A DNA stretch of 64,000 nt from Burkholderia singularis (GCF_900176645.1 NZ_FXAN01000061.1:62001-126000), one strand, 5' to 3'; shown: positions 18,578-28,215, counted from the first letter of the stretch. The notes: a model not told the origin generated them from the sequence alone. Translations and numbers: made by a program.

Positions 18578-19257
18578 TGCTCAGAATTGCCGCCGTGCTG
18601 ACGAAAGACGAGGTCGCGCAATGCCGGGCCGTGCTGGACCAGGCGGACTGGACCGACGGCAATGCGACGTCCGGCGCGCAATCCGCGCTCGCCAAGCGCA
18701 ATCTGCAATTGCCGGAAGATTCGGCCGCCGCGCGCGCGGTCGGCAACGCGATCCAGGACGCGCTCGCGCGCCATCCGCTGTTTTTCTCGGCCGCGCTGCC
18801 GCTCAAGGTGTTTCCGCCGCTGTTCAACCGCTACGCGGGCGGCGACGCGTTCGGCACGCACGTCGACAACGCGATCCGGCTGCTGCGCGGCACCGATTTT
18901 CGCGTGCGCAGCGATCTTTCCGCGACGCTCTTTCTCGAAGAGCCCGATGCATACGACGGCGGCGAGCTATGCGTCGAGGATACCTTCGGCGTGCATCGCG
19001 CGAAGCTGCCGGCGGGCGATATGGTGCTGTATCCGGCGTCGAGCCTGCATCGCGTGACGCCGGTGACGCGCGGCGTGCGGGTCGCGTCGTTTTTCTGGAT
19101 TCAGAGCATGGTGCGCGACGATGGCGACCGCACGCTGCTCTTCCAACTCGATACGCAGATCCAGCAGCTCAGTGCGGAAAAAGGCGCGGGCGACGCGGGC
19201 GTGATCGCGCTCACCGGGATTTATCACAATCTGCTGCGACGCTGGGCGGATGCTTGA
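18574..19257 (+). CDS. piuC: Fe(II)/2-oxoglutarate PKHD-type hydroxylase, PiuC
   Basis: A 227-residue dioxygenase. The iron facial triad is His96-x-Asp98 (FGTHVDNA) and His159 (SSLHRVTP), with Arg169 as the 2-oxoglutarate anchor. [11 protein letters not shown] and [13 protein letters not shown] are family blocks. Length and sequence match YbiX/PiuC, which are always found beside Fiu/PiuA-type receptors and are iron-regulated; the physiological substrate is not settled. Translation is coupled to the Sel1 gene through an ATGA overlap (18574-18577). Confidence 0.93.
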   Translation: MMLRIAAVLTKDEVAQCRAVLDQADWTDGNATSGAQSALAKRNLQLPEDSAAARAVGNAIQDALARHPLFFSAALPLKVFPPLFNRYAGGDAFGTHVDNAIRLLRGTDFRVRSDLSATLFLEEPDAYDGGELCVEDTFGVHRAKLPAGDMVLYPASSLHRVTPVTRGVRVASFFWIQSMVRDDGDRTLLFQLDTQIQQLSAEKGAGDAGVIALTGIYHNLLRRWADA

Positions 19258-19332
19258 GCGCCGGGGCCGCGCGACGCGCCGGCTGCTGCCGGCCGCGCTT
19301 GCATCGCGCGCAACCGGCGTGGCGCGGCGGAC

Positions 19333-19917
19333 TCATCCGCCAGCCTGAGCCGTGCGCTCGACGATCTCGCGCGTATCCATGATCGTTGCGTAGTCCATCG
19401 CGAGATTACTCAGCGAAAGCGCATGAACGTCGGCCGCCGCCCACACGCGCCCCGACAGATCGCGCTGATCGAACGTGAAGCACGCATCGCCCGCGACAAT
19501 CGTATCGAAGCCGAGATTACCCGCCGAGCGCGCGGTCGATTCCACCGAATTGTTCGTGATCACGCCGGCGATCACGAGTTGCGTGATGCCGCGCTCGTGC
19601 AGCCAGCGCGCGAGCCCCGTCGCCGCGAACGCGTCGGGGACGTTTTTTTCGATCACGTGCTCGCGCGCGAGCGGTGCGAATGCGTCGTGAAATTCGGCGC
19701 CCAGCTGGCCGGGCCGGAATACCGAATCCGGCGAGCGGGAAATATGCCGGACATGCACGATCGGCCGGCCGGTACGGCGCCAGCAGTCGAGCAGCGTCGC
19801 CCAATGCGTTTGCGCATTGGGATTGTTGCGCGGGATAGCCGGATTCGGCGCAAGAATGCCTTTTTGCAGATCGATGAGCAGCAGCGCGGCATGCGCGCAA
19901 AGCGGCGACGTATCCAT
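19333..19917 (-). CDS. isochorismatase-like cysteine-hydrolase-fold protein
   Basis: A 194-residue alpha/beta hydrolase starting at the ATG at 19917 (MDTSPLC). Catalytic Asp16 (LLIDLQKG) and Lys91 (VIEKNVPDAF) are present. The place of the usual nucleophilic cysteine (GxxTxxCVxxTA) reads GVITNNSVESTAR, so Ser124 replaces Cys. The TNNSVE variant recurs in a proteobacterial subfamily of unknown substrate and may act by a different mechanism or not be hydrolytic. It is unlikely to be a true isochorismatase because no catechol-siderophore synthesis genes are here, though a receptor operon lies next to it. Confidence 0.85.
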   Translation of the reverse strand: MDTSPLCAHAALLLIDLQKGILAPNPAIPRNNPNAQTHWATLLDCWRRTGRPIVHVRHISRSPDSVFRPGQLGAEFHDAFAPLAREHVIEKNVPDAFAATGLARWLHERGITQLVIAGVITNNSVESTARSAGNLGFDTIVAGDACFTFDQRDLSGRVWAAADVHALSLSNLAMDYATIMDTREIVERTAQAGG

Positions 19918-20102
19918 GCGGGGGGCGGCAGCGGAAGTTGAAATAAGCCATTCTAGCGGCGCGCTGCGAACTTCACGCCGCGCCGCACCCGCGCGCATCC
20001 CGCTGGCCGGGCTGGACGGACGCCTTGCAATCGGACTGCACGTGCTTGCGTCTGCTTCTCCTGCATCGCACAATCGCGACACGTCCGCCACCGGTTACCG
20101 CC

Positions 20103-20690
20103 ATGACATACGCGTCGCTCGCCACCGGAGTGCTGCTGGCCGCCGGCCTCGGCACCCGCTTCGATCCCGGCGGCATCCACAGTAAGCTGCTCGCGAAGCT
20201 GCCCGACGGGACGCCCGTCGCGGTCGCCGCCGCGCAACGGCTTACCGCCGTGTTGCCCAACGTGATCGCGGTAGTTCGGCCCGGCGCGGAAAAGCTCGCG
20301 CAGCTGCTCAACGGCGTCGGCTGCCAAGCGGTGTTCGCGCCAGACGCCGTCCGGGGGATGGGCGCGAGCCTCGCGGCCGGCGTGCGCGCGAGCGCCGACA
20401 GCCCCGGCTGGATCGTCGCGCTCGCGGATATGCCATGGATCGCGCCGGCGACGATCGAGGCGCTCGCACGGACGCTCGAAGTGGGACCGGCATCGATCGT
20501 CGCGCCCGCCTATCGCGGGCAACGCGGGCATCCAGTCGGGTTCGCGAGCCGCCACTACGAGGCGCTTGCCGCGCTCGACGGCGATTCGGGCGCCCGCGCG
20601 CTGCTCGTCGCCCATCCGCCCGCGATCGTCGACGTCGACGATGCAGCCGTGTTGCGCGACGTCGATACGCCGGCCGATCTGCCCGGCTGA
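20103..20690 (+). CDS. MobA/MocA-like nucleotidyltransferase
   Basis: A 195-residue NTP transferase. The N-terminal nucleotide-binding loop is LLAAGLGTRFDPGG (residues 9-22), and VALADMPWIAP holds the metal-binding Asp-Met-Pro motif. These features and length match MocA-type enzymes that transfer CMP or GMP to molybdopterin for xanthine-dehydrogenase or DMSO-reductase type enzymes. No molybdoenzyme gene is in the window, so the target enzyme is unknown. It is divergent from the isochorismatase-like gene. Confidence 0.85.
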   Translation: MTYASLATGVLLAAGLGTRFDPGGIHSKLLAKLPDGTPVAVAAAQRLTAVLPNVIAVVRPGAEKLAQLLNGVGCQAVFAPDAVRGMGASLAAGVRASADSPGWIVALADMPWIAPATIEALARTLEVGPASIVAPAYRGQRGHPVGFASRHYEALAALDGDSGARALLVAHPPAIVDVDDAAVLRDVDTPADLPG

Positions 20691-20886
20691 GAGCCTGTTC
20701 ACGATCGCAAAGTGCACCCTACACCCGCCCCGCCAGACTCAAACCGGCGCGCCCCATCGTATCTACGGCCGCGAAGGCCGTTTTCGAGCGTACAGACAGA
20801 TCAAATAGGACGTGCGCTGGCCGCCGGCAATTTCGTTTATCTCTTCGTATTCTTCGATGTTGCACATCCTATATCGGATATCCCGA

Positions 20887-21951
20887 TCAACCGCCATAGA
20901 ACATGAAGGGGCCTGCATTGGTGTTGTAAGACGTGGAAATTTGATTAATTTTGGTCGCGGGCATCCGTTTATTTTCAAGGTCTACCGAGGCCAGATCGAT
21001 CTCAAATAAAATCAGCTTGGTTTTATTTCTATCATCCGGATCCGGACCGAAAGCACAAACGTATGCACGTTCGGTATTGCGTTTTCCGTTGAGATAACAT
21101 GGCGCAGCCGACGGTGACGATGTGATGCTAAATTCCTGCCCCTCCCCAGAAAGAACTGCGGCATCGACTTGCCAACCCAATTCCGTGCCACGCCAGTCGA
21201 AAACACAACAACGAAGCACGTTGTTCGAGGATTTGTAAAACACAAAAATATAACTTTCAGTAGTCCCGTCAACAATGAATTCACCCATAATGGCGGCTGG
21301 CCGACCGTCAATCACATTATCGAAGCTTTCCAGGGCTTTCAGCTTTTGATTTTGAAAGCTTTCTACCGCAGAGTAACTTATTCTCCCATTATCGTCGCAC
21401 GCAATTATCCATCCAAAATCATCGGCAATCACGCGCTGTACGATACTTGGATAACTCCTTGTCGGTAAGTCCGTAATTTTCACGCTACCGCTTCCCGCCG
21501 CCCACCACAAAGCCCCGTCTTCAGTTTTATAGAACCAGTGGTACATCAATGTCTTTCCAACTTCGTTATCTTGTCTAAATGGCACGATTGCACTGTAGGG
21601 CGATGCCACATTGATCGACGTCATAAAATTGAAAGTTCCCTGCCCGCCCGGCAGGGCAACATAAGGTCTGACCGCATATGCGATTCTGTCGATGCCGGTA
21701 ACCAAGGTGAATTGAGGTTGCTTTGGATCCCTGATTCCTCCGTTATAGAACACCCCGGTTGGCGGGTAATCGGTAGGATTCAAATACAGTGAATATTCAT
21801 TTGGAATATCTCCATTTTTCCCACCAGTTCTTATATATTTTTCCGGAGAAAATTTTTTATCACTCTGGTCAAATGAAATATATCCAGAATAGCAATAGTA
21901 GTTTCTCGGAGATCTTTCAATTATCGCATAGATAATGTAGTATTTTGCCAT
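20887..21951 (-). CDS. hypothetical protein, possible beta-propeller
   Basis: A 354-residue protein in AT-rich DNA unlike its neighbours. The start at 21951 (MAKYYIIY) follows an AAAGA-like site; an upstream in-frame Met would add 22 residues. There is no signal peptide. It is rich in aromatic residues and beta-strands; stretches such as YIFVFYKSSNNVLRCCVFDW and GWIIACDDNGRISY look like repeated blades, recalling beta-propeller lectins, but I count no clean repeat. It is divergent from another low-GC unknown gene at 22274. Function unrecognised; base composition suggests horizontal transfer. Confidence 0.7.
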   Translation of the reverse strand: MAKYYIIYAIIERSPRNYYCYSGYISFDQSDKKFSPEKYIRTGGKNGDIPNEYSLYLNPTDYPPTGVFYNGGIRDPKQPQFTLVTGIDRIAYAVRPYVALPGGQGTFNFMTSINVASPYSAIVPFRQDNEVGKTLMYHWFYKTEDGALWWAAGSGSVKITDLPTRSYPSIVQRVIADDFGWIIACDDNGRISYSAVESFQNQKLKALESFDNVIDGRPAAIMGEFIVDGTTESYIFVFYKSSNNVLRCCVFDWRGTELGWQVDAAVLSGEGQEFSITSSPSAAPCYLNGKRNTERAYVCAFGPDPDDRNKTKLILFEIDLASVDLENKRMPATKINQISTSYNTNAGPFMFYGG

Positions 21952-22273
21952 GATCTTTATTTTTACAATCAAAGGATTGCGGTTGCATTGCGGCAAAAAC
22001 CGCGAAGCATTATTCACAGCACAAACTGATTGCCGATCATCGAACTATGCAAACACACATCTATAAATAACGATGGTCCGCATTGCCTTATCGAAAACAA
22101 GATAATCGAACAACGGGATAATCACTTAGAAATAAGGATCACCAATGCGGACGACCCATGGATTACTTGAATATAGGTAGAAAAATATTGGCGAACACCT
22201 CCGATAAATAACAGCTTTCTTTGCAAGGACGGAGCCAGTACATTCAACCAAAAATCAATGGGAGAAAATTTAA
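21952..22273. other. AT-rich divergent intergenic region
   Basis: About 320 bases between two divergent low-GC unknown genes. It is strongly AT-rich and probably holds both promoters. GGGAGAAAA precedes the plus-strand gene. No other gene is seen. Confidence 0.5.
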
Positions 22274-22651
22274 ATGGCCGACGTCACAAATATAAAAATG
22301 ATTATAAATAATACCTTCAATTTAATTGCCATCAAAAATGGAGACAGCGCTTCCCAATTGTTCTCCGTTCCGGCAAGCGGAGCGTGGACTGGCGATATAT
22401 GGGTTCCGTGGATCGCCGGTCAGAGCGAGGGGAATAAGGCAATAAATATTATTGATGGCGCCCCCTCTCAAATACTGATTTTTCTATTTCAAGATTACTG
22501 GAATCCGCCAGGCAAGGACGCCATCAAGTATTGCAATGCTCCATTTTCGTATAACGATGCAACCGAAGTTCCGGGTAACAATCAAGGTGGAGGCAATAAA
22601 ATTCTTATTTTGAATCCTTCCGAGAATGGATTTGCGTTATACATGAAATGA
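22274..22651 (+). CDS. hypothetical small beta-rich protein
   Basis: A 125-residue protein from AT-rich DNA. Strand-like segments alternate (FNLIAIKNGDSASQLFSVP, WTGDIWVPWIAGQ, QILIFLFQDYW), ending ILILNPSENGFALYMK. It has no signal peptide, one cysteine and several tryptophans, suggesting a compact beta-sandwich such as small lectins or pore-forming-type cytolysins, but this is shape only. It pairs divergently with the larger unknown gene at 20887-21951, and both differ in composition from the host, so they probably arrived together. Confidence 0.7.
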   Translation: MADVTNIKMIINNTFNLIAIKNGDSASQLFSVPASGAWTGDIWVPWIAGQSEGNKAINIIDGAPSQILIFLFQDYWNPPGKDAIKYCNAPFSYNDATEVPGNNQGGGNKILILNPSENGFALYMK

Positions 22652-22988
22652 ATTTTGGAATTTTAATTGCAGACTGAAGCCGCTTCTCCGATCGGTTCAT
22701 TCCCGGCGTGCGCAGTAACAAGCTATGCGGTCGGCCAGATTTCCCCGCGAAGGTTCGCGCGGTAGAGGAGGAGCACCCGGCGCTTCCCCCTACTCCTCCG
22801 CCGATCCGCCCGCCACCTCCAAGCCGCCGATGTCGATCGGCTTCGGCTCGCGAACCATTAATCGACGGTCTACGCCGCGATCCGGCAAATGCACGTCCAA
22901 TCGCCTATAACAGAGAAACGAAACCCGGTGCGCGTCGCGCGTCCGCGCGGGCATGCGCGCGCATTGCAAGACTTGCAGGCAGACCGTT
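22652..22988. other. intergenic stretch, no supported gene
   Basis: About 340 bases where composition returns from AT-rich to GC-rich. A proline-rich open frame (22708-22992) lacks a start signal and recognisable sequence. Nothing else seen. Confidence 0.4.
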
Positions 22989-23141
22989 ATGACTGATCAC
23001 ACATCACCGCAGCCTGAATCGCCCACCGACCCTACTCGCGACCCCGAAGAGGATGCGTTCGCGCCGCCGTCGTCCGGCCATCACCACCATCACGAGCATC
23101 CGCAAAAGCCGCAAGAGCCGCCCAGCAAAGATCCGGTTTGA
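22989..23141 (+). CDS. small His/Pro-rich hypothetical protein
   Basis: A 50-residue, hydrophilic, probably disordered peptide: MTDHTSPQPESP, an acidic middle, then GHHHHHEHPQ and a Pro/Lys tail. The histidine run could bind metal. The ATG at 22989 has no strong ribosome binding site. Short length makes this a tentative call. Confidence 0.45.
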   Translation: MTDHTSPQPESPTDPTRDPEEDAFAPPSSGHHHHHEHPQKPQEPPSKDPV

Positions 23142-23374
23142 CAAGGCCGGCTGCGACAGACGCGCAACGGGCGGGCACGACGGCGCAAAACGATTCGTTT
23201 GTATGCGCCGCGCCTAGTCGCTGCGCATGCTCTTGAGCCTGCACCTGCGCCGCGCATGCGCGGTTGGATTGACACCACCGCGCACGCTTTCCTGCGAAAC
23301 GATACGGTAAACAGCTCGACAATCATCGCCAGCGCAACAACCGGCATAGCGCCGGTGTGGGCCACGTGTCGAAA

Positions 23375-24292
23375 TCAACCGACAAATCCACGAATCAGCG
23401 TATTGATCCGTTCCGGCTGCTCGTGTATCACCCAATGCGATCCTTCCGGAATGCGCTCGATCCGCAGATCCGGCACGAAACGTTCGATGCCGTCGAGCAG
23501 CGTTTTGGGCAATGCAGTATCGCTTTCGCCCCAAATCACCATCGTCGGCACCTGCACGACCCATTCCTCGGGCACAAGCTTCGATATGTCCGGCGCCGCC
23601 TCGCCACCGGCCGGCGGATGCAGCGGTGACACGCGGTAGTAGTTCAAGCCGCCCGTCAGGCCGTGCGATCCGCCGTCGCCGGGCACGGACCACGCCGCAT
23701 GATATTTGCCGCGCACTTCGGGCGTATACCACGACGCCCCGGACTGCCCGCCTGCCGTGAAAAATTTTTCCAGATTCGCGAAATCGTTGGCGGCAAGCGC
23801 GTCTTCCGAGCCGGGCTGCCGCAGCCAGTTCATGTACGCGGAAGCGGCTTGCTGCGCGGGATCGTTTGCGAGCGCGTTCGCAAACAGCCACGGATGCGGC
23901 GCATTCACAATCACCAATTTGTCGATCAACTGTGGAAACTTGATCGCGAGACTCCAGCAAACCGCGCCGCCCCAATCGTGAGCGACGACGATTGCCCGGC
24001 TGTAGCCGAGTGCGTCGATCAGTTGAGCCAGATCGTCGACGATCAGCTTGGGATGGTATTCGCCCGGCCCCGCCGGCTTGCTCGACAGGTTGAAGCCGCG
24101 CAAGTCCGGCGCGACCGCGTAATACGCATCGCCGAATGCAGACAGTTGCGCTTGCCATGCGTACCAGAATTCGGGGAAGCCGTGCACGAACAGCATCAAC
24201 GGCTGGCCGGGCTGGCCCGCGCTCGCATAATGCAGGCGCACGCCGTTGTTCAGCGTTACGAACTGCGGATGAACGATGTTTCCATGATCCAT
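23375..24292 (-). CDS. alpha/beta hydrolase, epoxide hydrolase-like
   Basis: A 305-residue cytosolic hydrolase. The oxyanion motif HGFPEFWYAW (residues 37-46) and the nucleophile elbow VVAHDWGGAV, with Asp106 as nucleophile, place it with epoxide hydrolases and haloalkane/fluoroacetate dehalogenases, which use Asp instead of Ser. The catalytic histidine is His286 in EGSHWVIHEQPE and the acid lies in the WGESDTALP region. The ATG at 24292 follows AAGGA on the minus strand. The HGFPE motif favours epoxide hydrolase; substrate unknown. It separates two AT-rich islets. Confidence 0.88.
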   Translation of the reverse strand: MDHGNIVHPQFVTLNNGVRLHYASAGQPGQPLMLFVHGFPEFWYAWQAQLSAFGDAYYAVAPDLRGFNLSSKPAGPGEYHPKLIVDDLAQLIDALGYSRAIVVAHDWGGAVCWSLAIKFPQLIDKLVIVNAPHPWLFANALANDPAQQAASAYMNWLRQPGSEDALAANDFANLEKFFTAGGQSGASWYTPEVRGKYHAAWSVPGDGGSHGLTGGLNYYRVSPLHPPAGGEAAPDISKLVPEEWVVQVPTMVIWGESDTALPKTLLDGIERFVPDLRIERIPEGSHWVIHEQPERINTLIRGFVG

Positions 24293-24919
24293 GTAGGGTT
24301 CCTTCGTGTTGGGAGGTTTGAGGAAAATATCCGGCGGGTTGCCGACACCTCGGCATGGACGGGCCGGTCGCGATTGATTGTACGCGAGCGCCGACATGCC
24401 GATCGACCGCTTCGACGCGACGCGTCGAAGCGCAGCACGCAAGCCACGGCAAATATTCGATGGAATGATTATGATGCTGCGTTTCTCGCCGCGGGTTTAT
24501 GAAAGCGGCATATCGATCGAGGTTGACTGGGGCGCTGCGTCAGAATTGCCATTAACCAGACGGCTTGGCTTGATTACACGTATGGCCTTGAAGCCGCTTC
24601 AAATTAGCGTCAAATCTCAATTTCAATTCGACGACCGAACTGAATCGTTTCAATTCAATTTATTTTAAAAAAATAAATTATTGAATCGAATAAACATTCA
24701 GACAAAAAAATCTTCCTTTATTGACAAATAAAATACCTGGAAATACACTCAATACGACCCCTCCGCTATAAAAATCATCGAAATTTAACCGACCAACAGA
24801 TACTCTGACTTCAAAAATTCGGCAAGTGCAATTCAGAACACTCACCGCAAATACTATGCACGCAATTGTTTATAATTTATACATCGCCATCAAGACGCGA
24901 CCAGCCACAATTCAACCGC
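24293..24919. other. intergenic stretch, GC-to-AT boundary
   Basis: About 630 bases. GC-rich up to about 24590, then sharply AT-rich. An AT-only inverted repeat (24657-24666 with 24670-24679, loop AAA) sits at the boundary. No gene is supported. The sharp change marks the left edge of a probable transferred segment. Confidence 0.5.
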
Positions 24920-25837
24920 ATGAGTGATCATAAAATGCGATCTCATATTTTAATTATACTCGCAGCGTGGATAGCGACTGCATCCGCACTATGTCACGCC
25001 GATCCGGAAGATTTCCCGCCAGGTTCATATGAGCTTGAACTTGGGGCGAGACCAGGAGCGCCATACCCGCCGCTACAAAATTATAATATTGACCTTTCAG
25101 CACAGGGAAGCGGCCCCGATTACTCCGTTGAAGTAAGTCGTCACCATATTATCCCTTACAATGTGCTGCGCGCGTTCTATAACAGAGTGATGGAAACTCA
25201 CGGCGAAATACTAAGATTTCGTAGCTTTCTTATAGTTTTTGGAAGAAATATTCCATCGTATGCGTCGGCAGCCAGCCTGGATTGCGAAAGAAATCGCCTC
25301 GATTACCTAGAAGCTTCAAACTTGGCGCTTGCCGTCGCCGATAATTATGCCAGATGGGGTGGAAACCGGCCGCCGCCAGGGTTGGATACATTTCAGGAAT
25401 TTTACACCTGGCTGCCAGGAAATCTTTTCATCGGCCCCAACAATCGCTCTGATGACCCAGGAGAAGGATTCGAAGAAGGCGCGGTCGAAATCGTCGGGCA
25501 GAATGCGTTCAATACATTAAGTTCGGTTTATCAAAACATGGTCCGCTACAACAATGGCGATCAAAGTGTGCTTGGCTCCATAGTTACCGGATTGACACAA
25601 ATTGCCGACAGACGAAGCGTTTATCCTTTATATTCCGGCGATTGGCAGTACGTCAATGGAGAATATCGAATAAAAACCCCTCAAGGAAAACGAACAAATA
25701 CACATCCCACAAGTATTCCAGCCTCAGCGGCCACCTCGGATACGTGTAACAGAATCATTCCAGATTTTGAAAAAATTAAGGCAAAGTATGCATTTCCGGT
25801 AATTTCGCCAACAAATTTGCTGTGGGATAAAAAATAA
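24920..25837 (+). CDS. exported hypothetical protein with HHIIP motif
   Basis: A 305-residue protein (or 300 from the ATG at 24935) with a Sec signal peptide (HILIILAAWIATASALCHA). The mature part has SRHHIIPYNVLRAFYNRV near residues 73-90. His-His-Ile-Ile-Pro followed by a helix resembles the start of HNH/His-Me-finger nucleases and several polymorphic-toxin domains, but the other metal ligands are not evident to me. A later stretch has a tryptophan/Gly/Pro-rich segment (GNLFIGPNNRSDDPGEGF). It lies in AT-rich DNA 31 bases before a small exported protein in the same direction, so the two may be an operon. A secreted effector or toxin is possible but unproven. Confidence 0.75.
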   Translation: MSDHKMRSHILIILAAWIATASALCHADPEDFPPGSYELELGARPGAPYPPLQNYNIDLSAQGSGPDYSVEVSRHHIIPYNVLRAFYNRVMETHGEILRFRSFLIVFGRNIPSYASAASLDCERNRLDYLEASNLALAVADNYARWGGNRPPPGLDTFQEFYTWLPGNLFIGPNNRSDDPGEGFEEGAVEIVGQNAFNTLSSVYQNMVRYNNGDQSVLGSIVTGLTQIADRRSVYPLYSGDWQYVNGEYRIKTPQGKRTNTHPTSIPASAATSDTCNRIIPDFEKIKAKYAFPVISPTNLLWDKK

Positions 25838-25868
25838 CGCCGTCATTGCGAATTGCATGGAGAGTACC

Positions 25869-26231
25869 ATGAAACTTAAGATCCCTTTGATTTTTACCTT
25901 ACTAATGGCAACCAGCCACCTGGCATTCGCCGGAATCGGTACGGTTTGTGCCAAAGGTTATATCGTCGACATCGTGGGCCCTTATTCCGGATCAGGCAAA
26001 TCCGCCTGGAGTGAATTTGGCGTTTACATCAATGACAAACCGTATTGGACCGACACCGCTAAATTTTATTATCACGATTCCAGTGATATACCGCTGGATA
26101 CGAATCCGGTAGGGCGCGTGTTATTTTCCCAAGCTCAGCTTGCATTCACCTTGGGCACTCAGGTTCAATTAAGCTCTCCAATCAACAGCTGCGGCAACTT
26201 GGGGTTCGGAACTATCGAGACATGGAGATGA
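25869..26231 (+). CDS. small exported hypothetical protein
   Basis: A 120-residue protein with a clear signal peptide ending at LAFA-GIGTVCAKG. GGAGAG precedes the ATG at 25869, which is preferred over an ATG at 25857. The mature domain of about 100 residues is beta-rich with two cysteines (near residues 27 and 109) that could form one disulfide, like small OB-fold toxin subunits or periplasmic inhibitors. It follows the HHIIP protein closely and could be its partner or immunity protein. Family not recognised. Confidence 0.7.
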   Translation: MKLKIPLIFTLLMATSHLAFAGIGTVCAKGYIVDIVGPYSGSGKSAWSEFGVYINDKPYWTDTAKFYYHDSSDIPLDTNPVGRVLFSQAQLAFTLGTQVQLSSPINSCGNLGFGTIETWR

Positions 26232-26661
26232 CGCTCGCCGGCATGAGCTTTGATCTCGCCGGCCCGAAGAAACGCCAACTCTCGATAAAATGAAGTTCTG
26301 GACAAGCCAAATAGATTTTCCGCGAAATCCGGGAACGTGGAGGCCGCCGCGATGCGAAAACATCTCGGCGCCATGCCCCTCATACTCCTCGCTATGAGCA
26401 TCGATCCCGCTTCTATAGAGTCGCCGCCAATCGCATAAAAATGCGGCGCTGCCGCAAAACGCCTCAACATAACAGCGGGCGTCGCTCACGATACGCTCGC
26501 AAGCCCGCCCTCACCTAACTGCCCTTGAACTGCCGCCATCGCATCCCGCGGCCATGCAAACCGATTCAGCCTATAGGGAATACCCGCCTGCGCTCGCGTC
26601 GCTCCACGCCGATAAACAGGCATCCCCGTCTCCACACGCCGCCGTCCGGCGCTCCGAACCT
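26232..26661. other. intergenic stretch, no supported gene
   Basis: About 430 bases where composition returns to GC-rich. Open frames on the minus strand (26165-26489) overlap the previous gene and carry no motif. Likely the upstream region of the chemoreceptor gene. Confidence 0.4.
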
Positions 26662-28215
26662 ATGCGCAACCTGTCGTTGAACCACAAGCTCACATCGCTG
26701 ATCGTCTTCGTCTGGATCGGGCTGCTGATGATCGGCTCGATCGGCGCATGGCAAAACCGAGCATCGATGATCGCGGAGCGGCGCGCGCAGCTCGCGAACC
26801 TCACCGCGCAAGCCTATGGCGTCAGCGAATACTTCCACGCGCTCGCCCAGCAGCGCGCGATGCCCGAAACCGATGCGAAGCGCGCTGCGCTCGACGCGAT
26901 CGCCGCGATGCGCTACGGCAAGGACGGCTACGTATCGATCAACGATTCGAGACCCGTCATCGTGATGCACCCGATCAAACCCGAGCTGAACGGCAAGGAC
27001 GCGTCGAATCTCGCCGATCCGGCCGGCACGCGCGTGTTCGTCGAAATCGTCAAGGCCGCCAACGCCGGCGGCGGCCTCGGCTACGTCGAATACCAGTGGC
27101 CCAAGCCTGGCGCCGACCAGCCGATCGACAAAACGAGCGCCGTGCGCCATTTCGCGCCGTGGGACTGGTACATCGTGACCGGCATGTACATGGACGACGT
27201 GCAGGCGGCCGTGCTCGTCAGCATCGGCCGCTGGCTGGCGATGGCGGCCGCGCTCGGCGTGGTCGGGACCATCGTGATGGCGGGCGTGCTGCGCAGCGTG
27301 CGGCGCAGCCTCGGCGGCGATCTGGAGGCGGCCGTCGCCACCGCGCACCGGATCGCGCAGGGCGATCTGACCGCGCAGGTGGGCGTGTGCGGCAACGATC
27401 GTTCCAGTCTGTTGCACGCGCTGCGCGCGATGCAGACGGCGTTGATCGACATGGTGTCGCGCGTGCGGCTCGGCACCGAGAACATCAATGTCGGCGCATC
27501 CGAAATCGCGGCCGGCAATACCGACCTGTCGCAGCGCACCGAGCAGCAGGCGGCGGCGCTCGTGCAAACGGCCACGAGCATGGGCCAGATGACGGCGAAC
27601 GTGAAACAGAATGCCGACAGCGCGCTGCAAGCCGCGCGGCTCGCCGACGAGGCGGCGCAGGTTGCCACGCGCGGCAGCGCGGTCGTCGGCGACGTCGTGC
27701 GGACGATGGCCGAGATCACCGGCGCGTCGCGCAAGATTGGCGACATCATCGGCGTGATCGACGGCATTGCGTTCCAGACCAATATTCTGGCGCTGAACGC
27801 GGCCGTCGAGGCGGCGCGCGCGGGCGAGCAAGGGCGTGGCTTCGCGGTCGTCGCGAGCGAGGTGCGCTCGCTCGCGCAGCGCTCGGCGAGCGCGGCCAAA
27901 GAGATCAAATCGCTGATCGAGACGTCGAATGCGACGGTCGAGCACGGTGCGTCGCTCGTCACGCGCGCGGGGACGACGATGACCGAGATCGTGCAATCGG
28001 TCACGCGCGTCAACGAAATTCTCGACGAGATCAGCCATGCGTCACGCGAACAAAGCACGGGAATCGATCAGGTGAACCGGGCGGTCGGCGAAATGGATCA
28101 GGTCACTCAGCAAAACGCCGCGCTCGTCGAGCAAGCCGCCGCCGCCGCGCATTCGCTGAAGGATCAGGCGGACGCGTTGCGCGCGGCGGTTGCCCAATTT
28201 GCATTGCCAGCGTGA
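26662..28215 (+). CDS. methyl-accepting chemotaxis protein with single Cache domain
   Basis: A 517-residue chemoreceptor starting at [13 protein letters not shown]. Transmembrane segment one is about 11-32; the periplasmic domain (33-182) carries the single-Cache pattern [19 protein letters not shown] and [17 protein letters not shown]; segment two is about 189-210, then HAMP, then the signalling coiled coil with the invariant hairpin [19 protein letters not shown]. No CheR-binding pentapeptide is seen at the C-terminus. The same frame stays open upstream to 26554, but this adds residues before the conserved start. Single-Cache receptors of this type often sense small carboxylates. Confidence 0.92.
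   Translation: MRNLSLNHKLTSLIVFVWIGLLMIGSIGAWQNRASMIAERRAQLANLTAQAYGVSEYFHALAQQRAMPETDAKRAALDAIAAMRYGKDGYVSINDSRPVIVMHPIKPELNGKDASNLADPAGTRVFVEIVKAANAGGGLGYVEYQWPKPGADQPIDKTSAVRHFAPWDWYIVTGMYMDDVQAAVLVSIGRWLAMAAALGVVGTIVMAGVLRSVRRSLGGDLEAAVATAHRIAQGDLTAQVGVCGNDRSSLLHALRAMQTALIDMVSRVRLGTENINVGASEIAAGNTDLSQRTEQQAAALVQTATSMGQMTANVKQNADSALQAARLADEAAQVATRGSAVVGDVVRTMAEITGASRKIGDIIGVIDGIAFQTNILALNAAVEAARAGEQGRGFAVVASEVRSLAQRSASAAKEIKSLIETSNATVEHGASLVTRAGTTMTEIVQSVTRVNEILDEISHASREQSTGIDQVNRAVGEMDQVTQQNAALVEQAAAAAHSLKDQADALRAAVAQFALPA

Noticed and set aside
22708..22992. Proline-rich open frame before the His-rich peptide
   Set aside because: No ribosome binding site, no domain, and low-complexity composition expected from GC-rich non-coding DNA.
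26566..28038. 490-codon open frame on the minus strand
   Set aside because: It lies opposite the chemoreceptor gene, which has clear domains; the mirror reading is Arg/His-rich without motifs.
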